The translations under genes were made by a program, and so were the position numbers. A stretch of DNA of 64,000 nt, taken from assembly GCA_029202845.1 (NCBI GenBank), contig CP119315.1:1891001-1955000 (forward strand). Direction: 5' to 3'. The notes beneath the pieces are model-generated. The model saw only the letters and a program-made list of their open reading frames with translations, was not told the DNA's origin and searched no databases. Below, one piece after another: positions 7,027-13,725 of the stretch (within the stretch, counting starts at the first letter, position 1; every line of letters begins with the position of its first letter). This stretch comes from Candidatus Sphingomonas colombiensis (lineage in GTDB: Bacteria > Pseudomonadota > Alphaproteobacteria > Sphingomonadales > Sphingomonadaceae).

Positions 7027-9566
7027 AAATCGAAATCCCCGAGTTCGCGCTCGTCTTGCTGGTGGGCGCATCAGGCACCGGCAAGTCCAGCTTCGCATCG
7101 CAGCACTTCCTAGCCACCGAGGTCGTGTCGTCCGACCGTGCGCGCGGCTGGGTTGCTGACGACGAAACTGACCAGTCGGCGACGCCTGACGCGTTCGATC
7201 TCGTTCACGCCATCGTCGAAAAACGCCTCAAAAACCGCCGCTTCACGGTTGTGGATGCAACGAACGTCCAGCCACAATCGCGTAAAACTCTCATTGCGTT
7301 AGCAAAGCGTTGGCACGCGCTGGCAGTCGCGATCGTTTTCGATCTCCCCGAGCAAGTTGCGGTTACGCGCAATGCTGCCCGGCCGGATCGGCAATTTGGC
7401 GCAGGCCCTGTTCGACGCCAGATGCAAGACCTTCGCCGCTCACTTCGCGGGCTTCCGCGAGAAGGCTTACGATACGTCTATACGCTGCGATCGGCGGAAG
7501 AGGTCGATGTGGTATCAATCACGCGCACGCGCCTTTGGACCGATCGCCGGGAGGATACAGGTCCCTTCGATATTATCGGTGACGTGCATGGCTGTGCGGA
7601 TGAACTGGAGACGCTGCTCGGCACACTCGGCTACACCGTACAATGGGACGGCAAGGCGGTCTCGGTCACCCCGCCTGAGGGGCGTCGTGCAATCTTCATC
7701 GGCGATCTCGTGGATCGCGGCCCGCGTTCGCCTGATGTGCTTCGTATTGCCCGACACATGGTGGAGAATGGCACCGCGCTCGCCGTGGTCGGCAACCATG
7801 ACGATAAGCTCAAGCGGCATTTGTCAGGCAAGGCGGTGAAGCCGACCCACGGACTCGCCGAAACAATCGAGCAACTGGATGCTGAAACTCCGGAGTTCGC
7901 CGTCGATATGCGCGGCTGGCTGGACGGACTGATCAGCCACTATGTTCTCGATGAAGGTCGATTGGTCGTCGCACATGCTGGCGTGAAAGAAGAGATGCAG
8001 GGCCGGGCGTCCGGGGCTGTTCGTGCGTTCTGCATGTACGGCGAAACTTCCGGTGAAATCGACGAGTTCGGCCTGCCGGTGCGGTACAATTGGGCGGCGG
8101 ACTACAAGGGCAAGGCAAAGGTAGTTTACGGCCACACCCCGGTTTTGGAGGCCAATTGGGTCAACGGCACATTGTGCATCGACACCGGATGCTGTTTTGG
8201 CGGCAAGTTGACGGCGCTACGTTACCCGGAAATGGACCTCGTATCTGTGCCCGCAGCGCGGTCCTATTACGAGCCGATCCGTCCATTATCGGAACCGCCT
8301 GCAGCAACGGGCGAAGCACACGCGCGTCAATTGAACATTGCCGATGTGCTTGGAAAGCAGGTACTCGACACCCGCGACCTCGGCACGGTGATCGTACAGG
8401 AGGACAACGCTGCCGCAGCGCTTGAGGTGATGAGCCGGTTTGCAGTCGATCCCCGCTGGCTGATCCATTTGCCGCCCACGATGTCGCCGCCCGAAACCAG
8501 CGAACGCGACGGCTGGCTGGAACGCCCGGAGGAAGCGTTCGCCTACTATGGTGAAAAAGGCATTCGCCGTCTCGTCGTCGAGGAAAAGCATATGGGATCG
8601 CGCGCGTTGATCCTGCTCACTCGTAATCAAGAGGTGGCTGATCGGCGTTTTGGCATCGCGGATGGTGGACGCGGCATCGTCGTGACGCGAACCGGGCGTC
8701 GCTTCTTCAACGATGGGACGTTGGAGGCTGGTGTAATGCACCGGCTGGACGAAGCGATGAGCGCAGCGGGCCTTTGGGACGAGCTTGCAACTGACTGGGT
8801 GCTTTGGGACGCTGAGATCATGCCTTGGAGCATGAAGGCGTCGGCATTGGTCCACGATCAATATGCTCCGGTGGGCGCGGCCGCCGTGTCTGGCTTGATG
8901 GCAGCCGATACCGCGCTATCCGCCGCGCTTGCGCGGGGCGTGGCGGTGCAGGAACTTGCATCTTCGACAGCTACGCGGTTGGAAGACGCGCGTCGGTATC
9001 GCGACTCATATAATCGCTATGTTGCGCCGTTCGCGGGAATTGATGATCTGCGCATCGCGCCGTTCCACCTACTCGCGTCTGAAAACTCCGTACACGCTGA
9101 TCAAGACCATCTTTGGCACATGAGCCAAGCCCATCGCCTTGCGGCAGCAGACCCAGCGCTGTTTGTCGCAACGGCGTATCATGAGATCGACCTCGATAAT
9201 CCGGAGCAGGTCGCGGCTGCGATCGCATGGTGGGAAGAACTCACTGCGGCTGGCGGTGAAGGCATGGTCGTGAAGCCGCGCGATTTCATTGCCCGAGGCA
9301 AGCGAGGCTTGCTCCAGCCGGCGATCAAATGCCGCGGGCGTGAGTATCTCCGGATAATCTACGGTCCTGATTACGATCGACCGGAAAATCTGTCGCGGCT
9401 TCGCAAGCGCGGGCTTGGCCAGAAGCGCTCCATGGCGATCCGAGAGTTCGCGCTTGGATTGGAGAGCCTAAGGCGCTTTGTGGAACATGGCCCGCTGACG
9501 CGGGTTCATCAGTGCGTGTTTGGCGTGCTGGCTATGGAAAGTGAGCCAGTTGACCCGCGCTTGTAA
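7023..9566 (+). CDS. pnkp: Polynucleotide kinase-phosphatase-ligase Pnkp (RNA repair)
   Basis: An end-healing and sealing enzyme that works with Hen1 to repair RNA, notably tRNAs cut by ribotoxins. The 847-aa protein has the full three-part architecture. The kinase P-loop GASGTGKS is at 15-22. The binuclear metallophosphatase has GDVHG (186-190), GDLVDRG (227-233), GNHD (257-260) and HAG (318-320). The adenylyltransferase/ligase starts near 480, with nucleotidyl Lys in EKHMGSR (K522). All catalytic motifs look intact, and the length matches the known enzymes (about 850-870 aa). It is translationally coupled to hen1 and ends 18 bp before the right inverted repeat. Confidence 0.96.
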   Translation: MKIEIPEFALVLLVGASGTGKSSFASQHFLATEVVSSDRARGWVADDETDQSATPDAFDLVHAIVEKRLKNRRFTVVDATNVQPQSRKTLIALAKRWHALAVAIVFDLPEQVAVTRNAARPDRQFGAGPVRRQMQDLRRSLRGLPREGLRYVYTLRSAEEVDVVSITRTRLWTDRREDTGPFDIIGDVHGCADELETLLGTLGYTVQWDGKAVSVTPPEGRRAIFIGDLVDRGPRSPDVLRIARHMVENGTALAVVGNHDDKLKRHLSGKAVKPTHGLAETIEQLDAETPEFAVDMRGWLDGLISHYVLDEGRLVVAHAGVKEEMQGRASGAVRAFCMYGETSGEIDEFGLPVRYNWAADYKGKAKVVYGHTPVLEANWVNGTLCIDTGCCFGGKLTALRYPEMDLVSVPAARSYYEPIRPLSEPPAATGEAHARQLNIADVLGKQVLDTRDLGTVIVQEDNAAAALEVMSRFAVDPRWLIHLPPTMSPPETSERDGWLERPEEAFAYYGEKGIRRLVVEEKHMGSRALILLTRNQEVADRRFGIADGGRGIVVTRTGRRFFNDGTLEAGVMHRLDEAMSAAGLWDELATDWVLWDAEIMPWSMKASALVHDQYAPVGAAAVSGLMAADTALSAALARGVAVQELASSTATRLEDARRYRDSYNRYVAPFAGIDDLRIAPFHLLASENSVHADQDHLWHMSQAHRLAAADPALFVATAYHEIDLDNPEQVAAAIAWWEELTAAGGEGMVVKPRDFIARGKRGLLQPAIKCRGREYLRIIYGPDYDRPENLSRLRKRGLGQKRSMAIREFALGLESLRRFVEHGPLTRVHQCVFGVLAMESEPVDPRL

Positions 9567-9584
9567 ATGCGAACGTGGGGCGTG

Positions 9585-9626
9585 TGTTGAATTTCCCTAA
9601 CCCTGTCCCCAAAATCCGTCACCACC
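9585..9626 (-). repeat. Right terminal inverted repeat
   Basis: CAAAATCCGTCACCACC (9610-9626) is the exact reverse complement of 3195-3211. Inner matches are CCCTAA (9595-9600) and TGTTG (9585-9589). It ends right at the duplicated CGCCGCCG. Confidence 0.9.
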
Positions 9627-9634
9627 CGCCGCCG
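9627..9634. repeat. Right target-site duplication of the transposon
   Basis: CGCCGCCG, identical to 3187-3194, directly outside the right inverted repeat. Removing the element and one copy restores a continuous host sequence leading into the rpsM promoter. Confidence 0.8.
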
Positions 9635-9640
9635 TCTCGC

Positions 9641-9669
9641 TTGACAGGAAAGCCGTCACCCCGTACTGG
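9641..9669 (+). promoter_or_regulatory. Candidate rpsM-operon promoter
   Basis: A consensus -35 TTGACA (9641-9646) has a 17-nt spacer to TACTGG (9664-9669), a poor but plausible -10. It lies 6 bp beyond the transposon target duplication and about 140 nt upstream of rpsM, so the ribosomal-protein genes keep their own promoter despite the insertion. Confidence 0.45.
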
Positions 9670-9806
9670 CCACCGCTTCCAACACAACGGTTGCCGGCGG
9701 CGCGTTTTTGCGTACGCCGCTTTCCTGCGTCATTGGAAGGCAATGCGAAGAGATAGGGTCCGCTGCAGCCATGCAGGGCCTTGTGGAGCACAGGAGAACA
9801 AGTTTC

Positions 9807-10175
9807 ATGGCACGTATCGCGGGTGTCAACATCCCGACCAACAAGCGCGTGGTGATCGCGCTCACCTATATCCACGGCATTGGCCCGACCAAGGCCAAGC
9901 AGATCACTGAGAAGCTGGCGATCGCACCGGAACGCCGCGTGCAGGATCTGTCGGATCAGGAAGTGCTGCAGATCCGCGAGACGATCGACGCCGATCACAC
10001 CGTGGAAGGCGACCTGCGCCGCGAGACCGCGATGAACATCAAGCGGCTCATGGACCTCGCCTGCTATCGTGGCCTGCGCCACCGCAAGGGCCTGCCGGTC
10101 CGCGGTCAGCGCACGCACACCAACGCCCGCACCCGCAAGGGCAAGGCGAAGCCGATCGCAGGCAAGAAGAAGTAA
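9807..10175 (+). CDS. rpsM: 30S ribosomal protein S13
   Basis: The 122-aa product starts MARIAGVNIPTNKRV, contains the helix-hairpin-helix YIHGIGPTKAKQI and the conserved RGLRHRKGLPVRGQRTHTNARTRKG-type tail (read in two parts), and ends in basic residues. S13 sits in the head of the small subunit and contacts the P-site tRNA and bridge B1. The start at 9807 follows AGGAGAA. It opens the rpsM-rpsK-rpoA-rplQ block, in the usual order. Confidence 0.97.
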   Translation: MARIAGVNIPTNKRVVIALTYIHGIGPTKAKQITEKLAIAPERRVQDLSDQEVLQIRETIDADHTVEGDLRRETAMNIKRLMDLACYRGLRHRKGLPVRGQRTHTNARTRKGKAKPIAGKKK

Positions 10176-10182
10176 GCCGGTT

Positions 10183-10210
10183 GCGAAGCCGTCCGTTCGG
10201 GCGGTTTCGC
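10183..10210 (+). promoter_or_regulatory. 12-bp hairpin in the rpsM-rpsK spacer
   Basis: GCGAAGCCGTCC (10183-10194) pairs with GGGCGGTTTCGC (10199-10210) with two G-U pairs and loop GTTC. There is no T-run, so it is more likely a processing or stability element than a full terminator. A second stem (GGCGGC/GCCGCC) lies at about 10225-10261. Confidence 0.45.
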
Positions 10211-10289
10211 GGGTTTACTCCGCCGGCGGCAGGTTTGAGGCGAGGAGCCTCCCGGCCGCCGTGTTGAAAGAAAAGGTCAGGAATACTAC

Positions 10290-10679
10290 ATGGCACAGGC
10301 ACCGCAGCGCCTTCGTCGGCGCGAACGCAAGAACATCACCGCGGGGGTGGCGCACGTCAACGCCAGCTTCAATAACACGATGATCACCATCACCGATGCA
10401 CAGGGCAATGCGATCAGCTGGTCGTCGGCCGGCATGATGGGCTTCAAGGGCTCGCGTAAGTCGACCCCGTACGCCGCACAGGTCGCCGCCGAAGACGCCG
10501 GCAAGAAGGCCGCCGAGCACGGCGTCCGCACGCTCGAGGTTGAGGTGAAGGGGCCGGGTTCGGGTCGCGAATCCGCGCTGCGCGCGCTGCAGGCGGTCGG
10601 TTTCCAGATCACGTCGATCCGCGACGTGACCTCGATCCCGCACAACGGCGTGCGCCCGTCCAAGCGCCGTCGCGTCTGA
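10290..10679 (+). CDS. rpsK: 30S ribosomal protein S11
   Basis: A 129-aa S11 of the small-subunit platform. The pattern NITAGVAHVNASFNNTMITI near residue 15, SSAGMMGFKGSRKSTPYAAQ, and the C-terminal DVTSIPHNGVRPSKRRRV segment are diagnostic. The length is normal. The upstream spacer holds a hairpin; the ribosome-binding site is weak. Confidence 0.97.
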   Translation: MAQAPQRLRRRERKNITAGVAHVNASFNNTMITITDAQGNAISWSSAGMMGFKGSRKSTPYAAQVAAEDAGKKAAEHGVRTLEVEVKGPGSGRESALRALQAVGFQITSIRDVTSIPHNGVRPSKRRRV

Positions 10680-10688
10680 TTTTACGGC

Positions 10689-10715
10689 CCCCGGCTGACG
10701 AGTCGGGGTTCTTTT
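10689..10715 (+). terminator. Terminator-like hairpin between rpsK and rpoA
   Basis: CCCCGGCT (10689-10696) pairs with AGTCGGGG (10701-10708, one G-U), followed by TTCTTTT. It has intrinsic-terminator form inside an operon, so it probably sets the ratio of ribosomal-protein to rpoA transcription. A second GC-rich stem (GGCCGG/CCGGCC, about 10722-10748) follows it before the rpoA start. Confidence 0.5.
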
Positions 10716-10762
10716 GCACCAAGGCCGGGGCGAGCCCCCGTTCCGGCCCAACTTCAGGGGAC

Positions 10763-11830
10763 GTGAGCTTGTCCGTCAACGCAAAGAACTGGCAGGAACT
10801 GAAGAAGCCCAACGCGCTCGAGAAGAAGAGCGGCGACGGGAAGCGCAAGGCGAGCTTCGTCGCCGAGCCGCTCGAGCGCGGGTTCGGCCTGACGCTCGGC
10901 AACGCGCTGCGCCGCGTCCTTCTGTCTTCGCTTCAGGGTGCTGCCGTCACCTCGATCAAGATCGAGAACGTGCTGCATGAATTCAGCTCGCTCGCGGGTG
11001 TCCGCGAGGATGTCACCGACATCGTGCTGAACGTGAAGCAGATTGCGCTGAAGATGCAGGGCGAAGGCCCGAAGCGGCTTCAGCTCTCCGCTACCGGTCC
11101 GGCCGCCGTCACGGCGGGCGACATCGCGGTCAGCGGCGATATCGAGGTGATGAACCCCGATCTGATCATCTGCCACCTGGACGAAGGCGCGACGCTCAAC
11201 ATGGAGCTGACCGCAGACGTCGGTAAGGGCTATGTCCCGGCCGTCGCCAATCGTCCGGCGGATGCGCCGATCGGCCTGATTCCGATCGATGCGCTTTACT
11301 CGCCGGTGCGTCAGGTCAGCTACAAGGTCGATCCGACCCGCGTTGGCCAGGATCTCGATTACGACAAGCTGACGCTGTCGCTCGAGACCGATGGCACCGT
11401 CACTCCGGAGGATGCGCTGGCCTATGCCGCGCGCATTCTGCAGGACCAGCTCGCGCTGTTCGTCCACTTCGACGATTCGGCGGTTGCGCGGTCTGCTCCG
11501 GTGGGCATGGCGGCTCCGGCTGCCGGCGCCGAGCCGCAGGGCGATACGCAGCAGATCAACCGCTACCTGCTCAAGAAGGTGGACGAGCTGGAGCTGTCGG
11601 TCCGTTCGGCGAACTGCCTGAAGAACGACAACATCATCTATATCGGTGATCTCGTCGGCAAGACCGAGGCGGAAATGCTCCGCACCCCGAACTTCGGCCG
11701 CAAGTCCTTGAACGAAATCAAGGAAGTGCTGTCGTCGATGGGGCTGCGTCTGGGCATGGAAATCCCCGGCTGGCCGCCTGAGAACATCGAAGAGATGGCC
11801 AAGAAGCTCGAACAGGAGATCATGGGCTGA
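10763..11830 (+). CDS. rpoA: DNA-directed RNA polymerase subunit alpha
   Basis: The 355-aa alpha subunit scaffolds core RNA polymerase assembly. The N-terminal domain has PLERGFGLTLGNALRRVLLSS (the dimerisation/beta-contact region, read as two parts). The C-terminal domain (about 265-345) has the helix-hairpin-helix LSVRSANCLKNDNI and NFGRKSLNEIKEVL, which contacts UP elements and activators. The GTG at 10763 gives the N-terminus MSLSVNAKNWQELKKPN, a typical sphingomonad start. Confidence 0.97.
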   Translation: MSLSVNAKNWQELKKPNALEKKSGDGKRKASFVAEPLERGFGLTLGNALRRVLLSSLQGAAVTSIKIENVLHEFSSLAGVREDVTDIVLNVKQIALKMQGEGPKRLQLSATGPAAVTAGDIAVSGDIEVMNPDLIICHLDEGATLNMELTADVGKGYVPAVANRPADAPIGLIPIDALYSPVRQVSYKVDPTRVGQDLDYDKLTLSLETDGTVTPEDALAYAARILQDQLALFVHFDDSAVARSAPVGMAAPAAGAEPQGDTQQINRYLLKKVDELELSVRSANCLKNDNIIYIGDLVGKTEAEMLRTPNFGRKSLNEIKEVLSSMGLRLGMEIPGWPPENIEEMAKKLEQEIMG

Positions 11831-11836
11831 GCCATA

Positions 11837-11994
11837 CCGGGTTAGCCGAGCTAACCCGGAGATGGCGCCAGCCCGGCCGGCGGGCCGCAAGGCCCGACCG
11901 ACGACGCGGCTAAGCCGCGCCGGCTCCCGGACGGAACACGGACCCCGGCCTTTCGCGCCGGGGTGGCGATCAACCGGTGGACCACGCCTCCACC
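11837..11994 (+). promoter_or_regulatory. Structured rpoA-rplQ intercistronic region (five hairpins)
   Basis: The 214-nt spacer holds five stems in a row. They are 11837-11846/11850-11859 (10 bp, loop CGA), 11881-11886/11891-11896 (GCAA tetraloop), 11905-11910/11914-11919 (loop TAA), 11942-11949/11957-11964, and 11976-11981/11989-11994. None has a T-run. It may be a leader controlling L17 translation or an RNA processing hub. The helices are seen; the function is inferred. Confidence 0.5.
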
Positions 11995-12044
11995 TGCTAT
12001 GGGGTACCTGAAACGGCCCCCTAACGAACGAAAAGGAAGATATC

Positions 12045-12467
12045 ATGCGTCATAGAGTAGGTGGTCGTAAGCTTCAGCGTACGTCCGCGCATCGCATCGC
12101 GCTGTTCCGCAACATGGCGGCCGCGCTGATCAAGCACGAGCAGATCACCACCACGGTGGCCAAGGCGAAGGAACTTCGTCCCTACGTCGAGAAGCTCGTC
12201 ACGCTCGGCAAGAAGGGCGGCCTGTCGAATCGGCGTCTGGCGCATGCGCGCTTGCTGGACGACGCGCAGCTCGTGAAGCTGTTCGACGTGATCGCGAAGC
12301 GTTACGCCGATCGCAACGGTGGTTACACCCGCATCATCAAGGCCGGCATCCGCGCGTCGGACGCCTCGCCGATGGCGGTGATCGAGTTCGTCGACCGCGA
12401 CGTCTCGGCCAAGGGTCAGGATTCCGGCCCGGTGATGACCGACGAGGATTTCGACGTCGCAGCCTGA
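12045..12467 (+). CDS. rplQ: 50S ribosomal protein L17
   Basis: A 140-aa large-subunit protein near the exit tunnel. MRHRVGGRKLQRTSAHRIAL and FRNMAAALIKHEQITTT are L17 signatures. The C-terminal 20 residues are an acidic extension common in alphaproteobacteria. AAGGAAG precedes the ATG. It is the last gene of the superoperon; a strong terminator follows. Confidence 0.97.
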   Translation: MRHRVGGRKLQRTSAHRIALFRNMAAALIKHEQITTTVAKAKELRPYVEKLVTLGKKGGLSNRRLAHARLLDDAQLVKLFDVIAKRYADRNGGYTRIIKAGIRASDASPMAVIEFVDRDVSAKGQDSGPVMTDEDFDVAA

Positions 12468-12533
12468 GGGCAGCGAAACCATAGCGCGATCGGGCCGCGC
12501 CGGCACGATGCGGCTCCGAACGGGCCAGGTTAG

Positions 12534-12574
12534 AAATTGGGGCCGCTTCCCGGATCGGGGAGCGGCCCCAATTT
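12534..12574 (+). terminator. Strong terminator after rplQ
   Basis: A 14-bp perfect stem, AAATTGGGGCCGCT (12534-12547) with AGCGGCCCCAATTT (12561-12574), is extended by four more pairs around a 5-nt loop. The A-rich and T-rich flanks make it usable on both strands. Confidence 0.85.
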
Positions 12575-12648
12575 CGTTAAGCGGCATTGGAAACATTCGC
12601 TGACATTGCCGTCGCGTGCCGGTCGCATTCGCGGGCTATCGCGCGTCG

Positions 12649-13680
12649 ATGATCATCGTCGTCTTCATCGCGGCCTTTCTGGCCTTTCTGGTCAGCGCGG
12701 TATCGGGCGGGGGCGCCGGGTTGGTGCTGGTGCCGATCTTGCGCGCTGTGGTGCCAATCGCGACCGTTCCCGCCGCGCTGTCGATTGGCACCGCCGCGAG
12801 CGCGGCGTCGCGAATCGTCGTGTTTCGGCGCGACATCCGCTGGGATGTCGTGCGCCGTTTCGTGCCGGCCGCGCTGCCGGCGACGGCGCTTGGCGCGTGG
12901 CTGCTCAGCCGATTCGAGCCGGCCTATGTCGAGTTTATCATCGCCTGCTTCCTGCTTGCCAACCTGCCGGCATTGTTCCGTCGCGGCGCAGGTGCGGTAC
13001 GCGCGCCGTTGTCGCCGCGAAGGCTGCCATTGATCGGCGCGCTCGCGGGTTTGCTGTCGGGCTTCACCGGGGCGGTGGGGTTGTTGTTCAACGGGGCGTA
13101 TCAACGACTCGGGCTGACCCCGCATGAGATCGTCGCGACCCGCGCCACCAACGAGGTTTTGCTCCATCTCCTGAAAATCGCACTCTACGCGTGGCTGGGC
13201 CTGCTGACCGGGGGGGCGCTGGCGGCGGGCCTGCTGGTCGCCGTTGCGGCCGTGCTCGCATCGTTCGCCGTGCGATGGCTGCTCCCACTGATTCGTGAAG
13301 GCCTGTTCAGGCGGATCGGTCATGGCGCGATGGTGGTGGCGGGGGCGGCGATGTTCATGCTTTCCGGCGATCAGATCGCGCGCCTGCATCGCGCGTGGGT
13401 CGAGCATGTCGCGCCGGGTGGCGAGAACGAACTGCAATTCTACTGGCGCGGCGCGCGTGCGCTCGCGCTGGAATGGGAGCCGGAGGGGCATGCCGCGGTT
13501 GAGCGGGCAATCCCGTTTGACGCGCTGCCCGCGACCTATCGCGCGCGCGCGCTGGCGATCGCCCCGCGCGATCGGATCATGCTGGTCGAGGAGGTGCACA
13601 GCCCGAAAGGTCATTATTACGAGCTCTATTATCGAGCGGCGGATGGCCGGGAGGCGAAGGTCGAGCTGGATGGAGGCTAA
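12649..13680 (+). CDS. TauE/SafE-family permease with C-terminal extension
   Basis: An inner-membrane protein with about eight hydrophobic segments. It begins MIIVVFIAAFLAFLVSAVSG and has GGGAGLVLVP, characteristic of the TauE/SafE (anion/sulfonate export) family. The second half repeats the pattern (LLSGFTGAVGLLFN). A soluble tail of about 100 aa after the last membrane segment (from RLHRAWVEHV) is unusual for the family. A GTG at 12616 would add 11 residues. The ATG at 12649 is preferred because the membrane segment starts there. The substrate is unknown. It lies alone between the rplQ terminator and guaA. Confidence 0.7.
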   Translation: MIIVVFIAAFLAFLVSAVSGGGAGLVLVPILRAVVPIATVPAALSIGTAASAASRIVVFRRDIRWDVVRRFVPAALPATALGAWLLSRFEPAYVEFIIACFLLANLPALFRRGAGAVRAPLSPRRLPLIGALAGLLSGFTGAVGLLFNGAYQRLGLTPHEIVATRATNEVLLHLLKIALYAWLGLLTGGALAAGLLVAVAAVLASFAVRWLLPLIREGLFRRIGHGAMVVAGAAMFMLSGDQIARLHRAWVEHVAPGGENELQFYWRGARALALEWEPEGHAAVERAIPFDALPATYRARALAIAPRDRIMLVEEVHSPKGHYYELYYRAADGREAKVELDGG

Positions 13681-13725
13681 CCTGCCGGTTGCTACGTGGC
13701 CGCTGCGCTCTTAGTGGCAACCGGC

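Larger units (their letters stand above)
3195..9626 (+). mobile_element. IS1-family-like transposon carrying a Hen1-Pnkp RNA-repair cassette
   Basis: A 6,432-bp element defined by inverted ends (outer 17 bp identical, imperfect similarity to about 42 bp) and a flanking 8-bp duplication. In order it holds a MerR-like regulator and a 69-aa protein on the minus strand, a divergent promoter region, the IS1-type transposase, a strong hairpin terminator, hen1 and pnkp. The outermost genes end within about 55 bp (left) and 18 bp (right) of the inverted repeats, so little is left over. IS1-family ends commonly start with GGTG or similar, as here. The element splits the usual secY-adk to rpsM gene order. 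Passenger-carrying insertion elements are known in other families. A Hen1-Pnkp cargo is not something I know of. Confidence 0.88.
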
